From the NCBI GenBank assembly GCA_029060755.1, contig JAIDTI010000001.1, positions 1-64,000 on the forward strand: a stretch of 64,000 nucleotides of DNA, written 5' to 3'. Both the position numbers and the translations under genes were made by a program. Under the pieces are notes generated by a model, which worked only from the letters and a program-made list of their open reading frames with translations, was not told the DNA's origin and did no database searches. Each line of letters begins with the position of its first letter. The first letter of the stretch is position 1. Shown here one piece after another: positions 17,856-26,643 of this stretch. Origin of the DNA: Ruminococcus sp. Its GTDB lineage: Bacteria; Bacillota; Clostridia; Oscillospirales; Ruminococcaceae.

Positions 17856-19292
17856 TTACAATAAGTTACAAATTTTTTCTGCATCTGCTACATCAATAGC
17901 CTTGACAGTAAATTTTGATTTGCTTTCACCAGTAAACCATATACTTACATGACATCTTTTATTTGTTATACGTTGAAATATGCTTTGACTTACTTCAACT
18001 GAAACGACTTTTTTATTTTCCGCAATAACAGTATGAAAAGAAGTCCACTCTGAACAGCGTACAATTATCTTATCGCTGTCTATGGTGATACCACTTTTCA
18101 GAAGTGACGCTATTTTTACGGACATAAGCCACACAAGAGGTATTTCCGCCATTACAAGCAGAAAGTATGAAAGTTCCGCAAGCTGTGGGATATACTTATC
18201 CGCAAGGCAGTAAAGCAGATAAACTGAAACTATCATAAGACAAGGCATGAAAGTATATGTCATAAATGCAGATGTTTTCGGACGGAAATCAAGTCTTTTA
18301 CGGCTTGAAATACCTATTTTCTCAAGACCGTTTCCAAGATTACTCTCTTTCCGCATAGGCAGAAGCACTGGAAGCTGACGTGAACTGTTCTCATATCCTG
18401 AACAGCTTATATTAACCGATACAGCACCACATATTTTCATTATGAGATTTTGTCGGAGATTTGTATAGTTTATATAGTCTGTCCTGATTCTGTATTCCTT
18501 ACGCTTCGTTATTCCGCATGATATGTTGATATACTTTTTGTCCGCTGAAACCTTGAATCTTAAATATCTTAAAAGATTTACTATAAAAGACAAAAGCCAT
18601 GTTGTAAGAAAAAACATTCCTACTACAATTCCAGCCTGTGGTATACGCAGAATCATTTTTTCGCTTATTTTTTCCGTTGTTTCCGTAATTTTAGCAACCC
18701 ACTCCGAAACAAGATTATGTGCAATATCTCCACCCTTGAAAAAGAATGTTGCAATATATACTGCTCCTGAAAATCCGCTTGAAAAGAATACTGAAAACAA
18801 AAGTACTGATAAAACTGTCGGTTCAGGAAAGTCCATATCCGACTTATCTTTTTCAAGTTTCGGAATATGTGACATGAGTTCTTTTCCGACTTTTGTCGTT
18901 ACAAGAAGTTTCATATCACTTGACTTGAAAAATCCTGCCCTTGTATCACATCTGAATGTCATTGCTTTCAGCGGAATAAGAAAAAACAACTGTTCCGAAG
19001 TGACAGCACTTATATTTTCAATAGGTATTGTTGTTGTGACCTTTATAAATATACCGTTCTGGTGAATTACTGCCGATTCTGTTATCTGTATCATGGAAAA
19101 ATACCACTGTACAAATCCAAAAAGCAGAATGATACCTATGATTGCAATATCAAGCCATGCACCCTGAATCCACGCATAAAAACCAGCAGGGTCAAATTTT
19201 ATGACTGTTGCACCTCTTATCAAAGGGAATATCAGAAGCCATATATTTTTAAATGAGTAACGCATTATTCTAAGAGGGTGTTCGTGATACAT
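17856..19292 (-). CDS. Membrane protein with bacterial PH domains (YdbT-like)
   Basis: 478 residues with several bPH2 (DUF304) domains and about six membrane helices. 'ITESAVIHQNGIFIKVTTTIPIENI' region (72-96) is a clear bPH2 core, repeated near 'KYINISCGITKRKEYRI' and in the C-terminal part. In Bacillus the YdbS-YdbT pair has this layout and has been linked to resistance against amylocyclicin-type bacteriocins; that role is carried over by homology only. It overlaps the upstream YdbS-like gene by 23 bases, confirming the pair. Confidence 0.8.
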   Translation of the reverse strand: MYHEHPLRIMRYSFKNIWLLIFPLIRGATVIKFDPAGFYAWIQGAWLDIAIIGIILLFGFVQWYFSMIQITESAVIHQNGIFIKVTTTIPIENISAVTSEQLFFLIPLKAMTFRCDTRAGFFKSSDMKLLVTTKVGKELMSHIPKLEKDKSDMDFPEPTVLSVLLFSVFFSSGFSGAVYIATFFFKGGDIAHNLVSEWVAKITETTEKISEKMILRIPQAGIVVGMFFLTTWLLSFIVNLLRYLRFKVSADKKYINISCGITKRKEYRIRTDYINYTNLRQNLIMKICGAVSVNISCSGYENSSRQLPVLLPMRKESNLGNGLEKIGISSRKRLDFRPKTSAFMTYTFMPCLMIVSVYLLYCLADKYIPQLAELSYFLLVMAEIPLVWLMSVKIASLLKSGITIDSDKIIVRCSEWTSFHTVIAENKKVVSVEVSQSIFQRITNKRCHVSIWFTGESKSKFTVKAIDVADAEKICNLL

Positions 19293-19710
19293 CTCCGCAT
19301 CTCCTTAATATTTCCATAGCATCATCTTCTTTCAGAAAAACAAGTCTAAGATTTCCGCCATATACAAATAATACAACAAAATTCAAGCCTGTTTTATGTG
19401 AAAGCGGTGTAGTGACAACCGTGCTGTATTGTACAGTCGAATATCTGACAGACTGATGCGACTTAAAAAAGACTCCGCTGTGCTTTACAATTTTTTCGTC
19501 TGTCATATCATAGCTTAATGACGAAAAATAAATCGGCAGATATATAAAAATCATGACAATATCAGTCATAACAATTGCAACAGCAAAAATCATGAAAACA
19601 ATATCAACCGGAATATATATTTTTATTACCCCTGTTAAAACTGCTGATACAATTAAAATAATTACCCTTAAAGCATTAAGTGCTTTTTTTTCAGGTTTAA
19701 AATTCTTCAT
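19270..19710 (-). CDS. Small bacterial PH-domain membrane protein (YdbS-like)
   Basis: 146 residues: two membrane helices (about 14-55) followed by one bPH2 domain, with 'YDMTDEKIVKHSGVFFKS' and 'YSTVQYSTV', the typical strand pair of the family. It is the first gene of a two-gene operon with the larger YdbT-like protein. It diverges from the AGCS transporter gene. Confidence 0.8.
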   Translation of the reverse strand: MKNFKPEKKALNALRVIILIVSAVLTGVIKIYIPVDIVFMIFAVAIVMTDIVMIFIYLPIYFSSLSYDMTDEKIVKHSGVFFKSHQSVRYSTVQYSTVVTTPLSHKTGLNFVVLFVYGGNLRLVFLKEDDAMEILRRCGDVSRTPS

Positions 19711-19761
19711 TTCTGCACTCTCCGAAAAAACAAACTGGTATATTTATATTATAACTCAAAT

Positions 19762-19790
19762 ATTTTATAATGTATACACTTTTTTGTAAA
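19762..19790 (-). promoter_or_regulatory. Promoter of the PH-domain pair
   Basis: Minus strand TTTACA (19790-19785), 17-base spacer, TAAAAT (19767-19762). A rightward TATAAT at 19766-19771, with TTTATA 17 bases before it, overlaps and may serve the divergent transporter gene. Confidence 0.55.
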
Positions 19791-19809
19791 TTTATGGAGG
19801 ATTTTTTAT

Positions 19810-21042
19810 ATGACGGATTTTCTTGAAAAAATAAATAATTTTGTATGGGGAAACGGACTTATTTTTCTGCTTATCGCAACAGGAATTATTTTCACTTTCA
19901 AGCTGAAATTTATTCAGTTTTCTATGCCGAAATTTCTTTTCAGCAGTAAAAAATCCGACAACAGCGGACTGTCTCAACTAAAAACCGTGTGTATGAGTTT
20001 AGGAACGACTATGGGAACAGGAAATATAATCGGAACATCTTCCGCACTTGTTGCAGGCGGAGCAGGCTCTGTATTCTGGCTATGGATTTCAGCTTTTCTT
20101 GGTATGGCAATAGTATACGCTGAAAACGTTCTCTCCATGAAATACAGCGATAAATCTGTAAAAGGCACAATGGCTTATCTTGAAAAAGGACTGGGCTGTA
20201 AACCGCTTGCAAAAGTCTTTGCATTTTTCTGTGTACTTGCATCATTCGGCATGGGCGGTATGGTTCAGATAAATACTTTTGCTGTAAGTTTATACGATAC
20301 TTGCAAAGTCAACTCTATTATCATATTTATTATCATTTCTGTTGTGATTTTTGCAATCACAAGCGGAGGTGCGGAACGAATCGGCACATTTGCACAATAT
20401 CTTCTGCCTGTTGCATCAGTTTCTTACATTATTATATGTATAATAGTAATGTTTATTTTCAGAAGCAATATACCCGATGTTTTCATAAAAATATTTACAG
20501 AAGCTTTCAGTTTCAAATCAGCATCAGGTGGAATTTTCGGCTATGCTGTCTCTGTTGGTATAAGACGGGGTATTTTCTCAAATGAAGCAGGTCTTGGAAG
20601 TTCACCCATTCTACATAGCTCCGCCGGAGAATCATCACCGCAGAAACAGGGTATGTGGAGTATGTTTGAAGTATGTTTTGATACGATAATATGCTGTACT
20701 CTTACGGCTGTAACATTATTATGCTCCACCAAAAATTTTTCAGTGAACGAATCATTTTCGGCTGTACTTGGAAAATACAGTATGCCGTTTATAACTGTTC
20801 AGCTTGGAATATTTGCCCTCTGTACGATTATAGGCTGGTATTACTGCGGAGAAATTTCATTCCGCTATCTTACTGGAATGGAAAATATACTTTTCTGTAT
20901 CATATATACTCTTGTATCTGCATCAGGAGCAGTATTTTCAGCCCCGACAGTATGGACAGTCTCCGACATTTTCAACGGTCTTATGGCATTTCCTAATCTT
21001 ATAGGTATACTTCTGTTGATGAAAAACGTGAAAAAGGAATAA
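19810..21042 (+). CDS. Sodium:amino acid (alanine/glycine) symporter, AGCS family
   Basis: 410 residues, somewhat shorter than the usual 450-540. Family marks: 'NNFVWGNGLIFLLIATG' at the start, 'GTTMGTGNIIGTSSALVAGGAG' type region (residues about 65-85) that contains the substrate-binding Gly-rich stretch, 'RRGIFSNEAGLGSSPI', and late helices with 'GWYYCGE'. It imports alanine or glycine with sodium. TGGAGG precedes the ATG. The next gene, a degenerate phosphohexomutase, follows after 59 bases. Confidence 0.9.
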   Translation: MTDFLEKINNFVWGNGLIFLLIATGIIFTFKLKFIQFSMPKFLFSSKKSDNSGLSQLKTVCMSLGTTMGTGNIIGTSSALVAGGAGSVFWLWISAFLGMAIVYAENVLSMKYSDKSVKGTMAYLEKGLGCKPLAKVFAFFCVLASFGMGGMVQINTFAVSLYDTCKVNSIIIFIIISVVIFAITSGGAERIGTFAQYLLPVASVSYIIICIIVMFIFRSNIPDVFIKIFTEAFSFKSASGGIFGYAVSVGIRRGIFSNEAGLGSSPILHSSAGESSPQKQGMWSMFEVCFDTIICCTLTAVTLLCSTKNFSVNESFSAVLGKYSMPFITVQLGIFALCTIIGWYYCGEISFRYLTGMENILFCIIYTLVSASGAVFSAPTVWTVSDIFNGLMAFPNLIGILLLMKNVKKE

Positions 21043-21101
21043 TTTTACTAAGTCAGTCAAAAATAATATACGTAAAATACAAAGCAAAGGAGTATTTGAA
21101 A

Positions 21102-22166
21102 ATGAGTTATATCGGCGAAAACAAATATTTCAGTTTCAGAGATAATTATTGTGAGGCTATAACCCCTGTATCGTCCGTTGAAGCATCAGCACTTGGCAGA
21201 ACAGTTGCCCGACTGTTCACAAGATTCAGTGTCGGTACAAACTGCTTTAATCGTCTGCCTATTCTGTATGCATTATGCAGTGGCATTTCTGAATGTGGAA
21301 AAGATGTATATGTATGCGAAAATACAGATATGCCGTCATTCCGTTTCGGCTATCCTCTTTTGTCGGCGGACTGCGGAATATTTATAAACGGCGATTCAGA
21401 ACTCAAGCTGTCATTTTTCGGAAATATAGGACTTCCTCTGAATGAGCATATATTAAAAGAGATAGTTTATTCTGAACCGTCTGCACCGTCTGAACGTTCG
21501 GGCAGAATACATTCCATAACATCATTTAACAGCATCTACATTAATAATATTGCTGATTCTTTAGGCAACAGAAAAATCATGGATGCAGGAATAAGCTGTG
21601 GAAATAAAGCTGTACGCTCATTATGGCTTGAATTTTTTTCGGGAGAAAGTGATAAACTTGTATTTCAGATTGCCGACGATGGACAGCGTGTAAATGCTTA
21701 TTCCGCTGAAATCGGTTTTATCTCATATGAGAAATTAATGCTTGCATACTGCCTTAATCAGACGGAAAAAGGCTGTACTGTATGGCTTCCCGATACTTTT
21801 CACTATGGTGCGGATTTTCTCAATACTGACAGGATAAAACGTTTCAGCTCTGAAACAGGACTTCCGAAAAATGCAGAAAATACACGTTTTCTTCGTGATT
21901 CGCTGTATATGTGTACTCATATTGCAGAAAATCTGATTGAAACAGTTCAGAGACTTCCGAAAATCGCAAGTGCAAAACGTGAAATAACTCTTTCAGGTAT
22001 GGAGTATATACCGAAAAATCACACCATAGATGACAAAAAAGGGCGTATAATCATCACACAAAGCGGAAAAAACAGAATTTCTCTGCTTGCACAGACTTTA
22101 TCCGCTGAAACAGCGTCGGAACTATGTGCAGTCTGGACAGAAAAAATAAAACAACATAATATTTAA
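21102..22166 (+). CDS. Degenerate alpha-D-phosphohexomutase-like protein, probably catalytically inactive
   Basis: 354 residues from the ATG at 21102 (AAAGGAG 9 bases upstream; the TTG at 21096 is rejected). The order of segments follows phosphoglucomutase/phosphomannomutase: 'SSVEASALGRTVARLF' (24-39), 'CGKDVYVCENTDMPSFRFG' (65-83), then 'GIFINGDSELKLSFFG' (92-107), where active enzymes have the ITASHNP serine loop, and 'IADDGQRVNAY' (190-200), where they have the DGDADR metal loop. Both catalytic motifs are altered, and the protein is about 100 residues shorter than active mutases. The call rests on this alignment by eye. Role unknown; a pseudoenzyme or binding protein is likely. Confidence 0.6.
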   Translation: MSYIGENKYFSFRDNYCEAITPVSSVEASALGRTVARLFTRFSVGTNCFNRLPILYALCSGISECGKDVYVCENTDMPSFRFGYPLLSADCGIFINGDSELKLSFFGNIGLPLNEHILKEIVYSEPSAPSERSGRIHSITSFNSIYINNIADSLGNRKIMDAGISCGNKAVRSLWLEFFSGESDKLVFQIADDGQRVNAYSAEIGFISYEKLMLAYCLNQTEKGCTVWLPDTFHYGADFLNTDRIKRFSSETGLPKNAENTRFLRDSLYMCTHIAENLIETVQRLPKIASAKREITLSGMEYIPKNHTIDDKKGRIIITQSGKNRISLLAQTLSAETASELCAVWTEKIKQHNI

Positions 22167-22195
22167 ATTATCTGTAAATGTTCTCTTTTTTAGTC

Positions 22196-22224
22196 TTGAC
22201 ATAAATAATTATTTCTTGTATAAT
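22196..22224 (+). promoter_or_regulatory. Promoter of the rnj-gdpP-rplI-dnaB-tilS-ftsH run
   Basis: Perfect TTGACA (22196-22201), 17-base spacer, TATAAT (22219-22224). It leaves a leader of about 80 bases before the start codon, in which I see no riboswitch or hairpin of note. Confidence 0.9.
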
Positions 22225-22308
22225 TATATATATATTATTGTTAGTATGTATCCGTATTAAATTAAATCAATTAAGATATTACTATCTGAAGAAAGCGAGG
22301 CTAAACAA

Positions 22309-24153
22309 TTGAACGAAAAAAACCAGAAAACTAAATCAACACGTCCAACTGCTAAAAGCAGTACAACAAAAAGAGTCAGCAAGAAAAAAACTGAAACTTC
22401 TGTTGAAATTACTGCAAAAGAAACAAAAAAAGCTGTTGCAAAAAATGCAGAGACAAAAGAAAAACACTCCAGACAGGAGAAAAAGCAAAGAAAAACACCT
22501 CTTAGAATTATTCCTTTAGGTGGACTTAACGAAATAGGAAAAAACATGACCGTTTTTGAATGTTGTAACGATATGTTTATTCTTGACTGCGGACTTGCAT
22601 TTCCTGATGCTGATATGCCGGGAGTGGATATTGTGATTCCTGATTTTTCCTATGTTGAAAAAAATGTGAATAAAGTCAGAGGAATAGTTATAACTCACGG
22701 ACACGAAGACCACATAGGCGGTCTTGTCTATCTGTTGAAAAAGGTAAATGTTCCAGTCTATGCAACAAGACTTACAGCAGGACTTATTGAAGGAAAGCTA
22801 AGAGAAGCAGGCATTATAAATCAGGTTAAAATAATTGTGAAAAAACCACGAGAGAGTGCAAAAATGGGCTGTATGTCGGTCGAGTTCATAAAGGTAAACC
22901 ACTCTATCCCTGATGCTGTTGCTATGGCTATCCATACACCAGCAGGAATTATTGTCCATACGGGCGATTTCAAGGTGGACTTCTCCCCTATCGACGGCGA
23001 AACAATAGACCTTGCATATTTTGGCGAACTTGGAAGTAAAAAAGGTGTCCTTGCTCTTATGGCTGATTCAACCAATGCCGAAAGACCAGGATATACACAC
23101 TCTGAAAAAACGGTAGGCGAATCCTTCGACCGACTTTTTCAGCAGGGTGAGGGAAAGAGAATCATTATTGCAACATTCTCCTCAAATATTCACCGTGTTC
23201 AGCAGATTATAAATTCTGCTGTCAGATATAAGCGTAAAGTTGCTATATTCGGCAGAAGTATGGTAAATGTAATAAATACGGCAATAGAACTTGGCTATCT
23301 TGAAATTCCTGATGGTGTTATAATCGATATTGAAATGATGAATCAATACGAAAATGAGCGTATCGTACTCATAACAACGGGAAGTCAGGGCGAACCTATG
23401 TCATCACTTACAAGAATGGCTATGAATGACCATAGAAAAGTTGTTATCACATCAAGAGATTTTATCATAATTTCTGCAACTCCTATTCCCGGAAATGAAA
23501 AATATGTTACACGTGTAGTAAATGAACTTATGAAATCAGGTGCAGAAGTTGTATATGAAGCTATGTATGAGGTACACGTTTCGGGTCATGCCTGTCAGGA
23601 GGAGTTAAAACTTATCCATACCCTTACAAAACCGAAATTCTTTATCCCTGTTCATGGCGAATACAAGCATCTCAAAAAACATGCTGACCTTGCTTATTCT
23701 ATGGGTATGCCGAAAGACAACATAATAATTGCAGAAATAGGCAATGTCATTGAAACAGACGGTGTGAGCATGAAAGTTGTTGCACAAGTTCCCGCAGGTC
23801 GTGTTCTTGTTGACGGCTTAGGAGTGGGAGATGTAGGCTCAATAGTTCTGCGTGACAGAAAGCATCTTGCTGAAGATGGTCTTATCATAGTTGTAGTAAC
23901 GATTGAGCGTTCTTCAAATACAATTATTGCAGGTCCTGATATTATTTCACGTGGCTTTGTATATGTAAGAGAATCGGAAGAACTGATGATAGGTGCAAAA
24001 ATCAGGCTTAATCATACACTTTATGAATGTTCGTCTTTTGAAATGAAAGAGTGGAATACACTGAAAACAAAAATGAAAGAAGCTCTTTCAGATTACATTT
24101 ATGAAAAGACAAAACGCAGTCCTATGATTCTCCCGATAATCATGGAGACATGA
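22309..24153 (+). CDS. rnj: Ribonuclease J
   Basis: 614 residues. Beta-lactamase/beta-CASP RNase with endonuclease and 5'-3' exonuclease activity, central in mRNA decay. 'ITHGHEDHIGG' holds the zinc ligands; 'NHSIPDA', 'HTGDFKVD', 'SDSTN'-type 'ADSTNAERPG' and the late 'VSGHACQEELK' and 'PVHGEYKHL' complete the active site. The first 63 residues are an added Lys/Thr/Glu-rich, probably disordered segment before 'PLRIIPLGGLNEIGKN'. The start is TTG with GAGG 8 bases upstream. First gene of a long rightward run. Confidence 0.96.
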   Translation: MNEKNQKTKSTRPTAKSSTTKRVSKKKTETSVEITAKETKKAVAKNAETKEKHSRQEKKQRKTPLRIIPLGGLNEIGKNMTVFECCNDMFILDCGLAFPDADMPGVDIVIPDFSYVEKNVNKVRGIVITHGHEDHIGGLVYLLKKVNVPVYATRLTAGLIEGKLREAGIINQVKIIVKKPRESAKMGCMSVEFIKVNHSIPDAVAMAIHTPAGIIVHTGDFKVDFSPIDGETIDLAYFGELGSKKGVLALMADSTNAERPGYTHSEKTVGESFDRLFQQGEGKRIIIATFSSNIHRVQQIINSAVRYKRKVAIFGRSMVNVINTAIELGYLEIPDGVIIDIEMMNQYENERIVLITTGSQGEPMSSLTRMAMNDHRKVVITSRDFIIISATPIPGNEKYVTRVVNELMKSGAEVVYEAMYEVHVSGHACQEELKLIHTLTKPKFFIPVHGEYKHLKKHADLAYSMGMPKDNIIIAEIGNVIETDGVSMKVVAQVPAGRVLVDGLGVGDVGSIVLRDRKHLAEDGLIIVVVTIERSSNTIIAGPDIISRGFVYVRESEELMIGAKIRLNHTLYECSSFEMKEWNTLKTKMKEALSDYIYEKTKRSPMILPIIMET

Positions 24154-24186
24154 TGATAAGCACGGTTTCTGAAAGGAGTATAAGAC

Positions 24187-26178
24187 GTGAAAAAAAAGTT
24201 TCCGACAGTATTTTTTACACTTATCTTTGCAATTCTTATTTGTCAGATATTTGTATCTCTGTCGCTGTACAGCTATAACAGTGTACACGGTCTTTGCGGA
24301 ATTATATCCGCTGTAGTTCTTATTGTTGCACTGGTGATTATTTCTGTTGCCTGGTCAAGAAATTTCATACGGCATATGATGAAAATGAATAATCATCTTG
24401 AAAACTCATCAGCAGAATACATGAATAATCTCCCCGCACCTATAGCCGTTATAAGCGAAGAAAAAAAGTTTGTATGGTATAATCAAAGCTTTTCTGATAA
24501 AATAAGTCGTGGTTCTGATGTTTTCGGTCTTAACTTTGAGGAATATGTAAAGATTGATGTTGATTCTGTCATGTCGGGCGGTAATCCCATATGCCGTATA
24601 AACGGAGCTATGTACAGAACTTTTGTTGAAAAATTTGACGAAAATGATATTTCTTTTCTTATAATATACTTTCATGATGAAACCGAATATTTTAATCTAA
24701 AAAAAGAATGTGAGGAATCGCACCCGAATGTTGTAATACTCACAATTGATACTTATGATGAAATCATGCAGAACGCCAAAGAAAGTGAAAAAGCTCATGC
24801 TTCTGTTGAAATTGAACAGCTTATTGAACAGTTCATGAACAGTACGAACGGATTTGTAAAGAAAATTTCATCAAATACTTTCTATGCTGTAATTGAACAG
24901 CGTCATCTTAATGAAAAAATACGGGACAAATTCAGGATACTTGACCTTGCAAGAAATATAAAAATCGCCGGAAAATATCCGCTGACATTTTCAATCGGTA
25001 TAGGACAAGGTGCAAAAACACTTGCTGAAAGCGAAAAAATTGCCCGTCAATGTCTTGATATGGCACTCGGGCGTGGCGGTGACCAGGCTGTAATAAAATC
25101 CGAAAACGGCTATCACTTTTTCGGCGGTGTTTCAAAGGGCGTTGAAAAAATGTCACGGACAAAAACCAGAATTATCGCAAATGCCATGCAGGATATTATA
25201 ATGAACTCTGACAAGATTTTTATTATGGGACATCGTTTCGGCGACCTTGATTCTGTAGGGGCTTCATGCGGTATGGCAGGAGCTTTGAAACTTATCGGAA
25301 AACCTGTTCATATTGTAGTGGATAAAACAACAAATCTTGCAGTAAATCTTATTGAAAGAGTTGAATCGCAGACAGAGAACGACCTTTTTATAACTCCACA
25401 GATTGCTCTTGATTCTCTCGGCGATAATGACCTGCTTATAATTGTTGATATTCACAATACTGACTGTCTTGAAAGTTATGAACTATATGACAATATGAAA
25501 AAGTCTGTCGTGATAATCGACCACCACCGCCGTGCTGTAAGGTCTATTGAAAATTCAGTTATTTTTTATCATGAGCCTTATGCGTCATCTGCCTCTGAAA
25601 TGGTTACAGAACTTATACAGTATTTCCGATTTGTTGATGATGAAAAACTGCCCGTATACTATGCAGAAGCACTTCTTGCCGGAATTATGCTTGATACAAA
25701 AAGTTTTGTGATGAGAACAGGTGTCCGCACATTTGAGGCGGCTGCTTTCCTGAAAAAGCTTGGTGCTGATACTGTTGCAGTAAAACTGCTTTTTTCAAAT
25801 TCGTTTGAAGCTTATAAAGACAGGTCGCAGATTGTATCATCTGCAAAAATACATAAAAACTGCGCAATTGCAACAGCAGATTTCAAATGTGACGATATAA
25901 GAATTGTTGCACCGCAGGCGGCAGATGAACTTCTTAACATTACAAATGTAGATGCTTCATTTGTTATATATAAAACAGGAAATACCATAAATATTTCCGC
26001 ACGCTCACTTGGAGCGGTAAATGTACAGGTAATAATGGAACTTCTTGGCGGCGGAGGTCATCAGACAATGGCTGCTACTCAGCTTAAAGACAAAAGCATC
26101 AATGAGGCATTTAATCTTCTTGTTGATGCTGTTGATAAGCGTGACGATGATGTTTCGTTAAAAAATACAAATAAATAA
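24187..26178 (+). CDS. gdpP: Cyclic-di-AMP phosphodiesterase GdpP
   Basis: 663 residues. Two N-terminal membrane helices (about 8-58), a PAS-like domain, a degenerate GGDEF domain, then DHH/DHHA1 phosphodiesterase. The catalytic parts are intact: 'GHRFGDLDSVGA', 'IVDIHNTD', 'VIIDHHRRA' and 'GGGGHQTMAATQ'. It hydrolyses c-di-AMP to pApA and so controls potassium and osmolyte balance and wall stress. GTG start with GGAG about 9 bases upstream. The order gdpP-rplI-dnaB is conserved widely in Firmicutes. Confidence 0.95.
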   Translation: MKKKFPTVFFTLIFAILICQIFVSLSLYSYNSVHGLCGIISAVVLIVALVIISVAWSRNFIRHMMKMNNHLENSSAEYMNNLPAPIAVISEEKKFVWYNQSFSDKISRGSDVFGLNFEEYVKIDVDSVMSGGNPICRINGAMYRTFVEKFDENDISFLIIYFHDETEYFNLKKECEESHPNVVILTIDTYDEIMQNAKESEKAHASVEIEQLIEQFMNSTNGFVKKISSNTFYAVIEQRHLNEKIRDKFRILDLARNIKIAGKYPLTFSIGIGQGAKTLAESEKIARQCLDMALGRGGDQAVIKSENGYHFFGGVSKGVEKMSRTKTRIIANAMQDIIMNSDKIFIMGHRFGDLDSVGASCGMAGALKLIGKPVHIVVDKTTNLAVNLIERVESQTENDLFITPQIALDSLGDNDLLIIVDIHNTDCLESYELYDNMKKSVVIIDHHRRAVRSIENSVIFYHEPYASSASEMVTELIQYFRFVDDEKLPVYYAEALLAGIMLDTKSFVMRTGVRTFEAAAFLKKLGADTVAVKLLFSNSFEAYKDRSQIVSSAKIHKNCAIATADFKCDDIRIVAPQAADELLNITNVDASFVIYKTGNTINISARSLGAVNVQVIMELLGGGGHQTMAATQLKDKSINEAFNLLVDAVDKRDDDVSLKNTNK

Positions 26179-26196
26179 AAGGAAGGAAAAATAAGT

Positions 26197-26643
26197 ATGA
26201 AAGTTATTTTTTTACAAGATGTAAAAGGCTCGGGAAAAAAAGGAGAAGTAAAAAATGTTGCAGACGGTTATGCAAGAAATATGCTCCTGCCAAAAGGATT
26301 TGCTATTGAAGCTAATGCAGAAAATCTCAACAAACTCAAAGGACAGCAGTCCTCCGAACAGCACAAAATTGATACAGAAAAAAAGACTGCTCAGGAATCA
26401 GCTGAAAAAATCAAAGATAAAAAGGTTGTAATAAAGGCAAAAGCCGGCTCGAATGACCGTCTTTTCGGCTCTGTTACTCCTGCACAGGTTGCAGATGCAA
26501 TAAATACACAGTTCGGACTGAAAATTGACAAGAAAAAAGTCACTCTCAGTTCTGAAATAAAAAATTTCGGCTCATATTCTGCAACTATCAAATTTTACAC
26601 AGGCATATCAGAAAAAATTGATATTGAGGTTGTTGAGGGCTAA
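26197..26643 (+). CDS. rplI: 50S ribosomal protein L9
   Basis: 148 residues, normal length. N-terminal rRNA-binding domain with '[18 protein letters not shown]' and '[16 protein letters not shown]', a long linking helix, and the C-terminal domain ending 'KIDIEVVEG'. AAGGAAGG precedes the ATG. The stop and the dnaB start share an A (TAATG), so the two are coupled. Confidence 0.98.
   Translation: MKVIFLQDVKGSGKKGEVKNVADGYARNMLLPKGFAIEANAENLNKLKGQQSSEQHKIDTEKKTAQESAEKIKDKKVVIKAKAGSNDRLFGSVTPAQVADAINTQFGLKIDKKKVTLSSEIKNFGSYSATIKFYTGISEKIDIEVVEG

Noticed and set aside
22257-22547. Leftward frame rich in Phe, Ser and Leu opposite the RNase J start
   Set aside because: It is the complement of the Lys/Thr-rich N-terminal extension; no ribosome site or family match.
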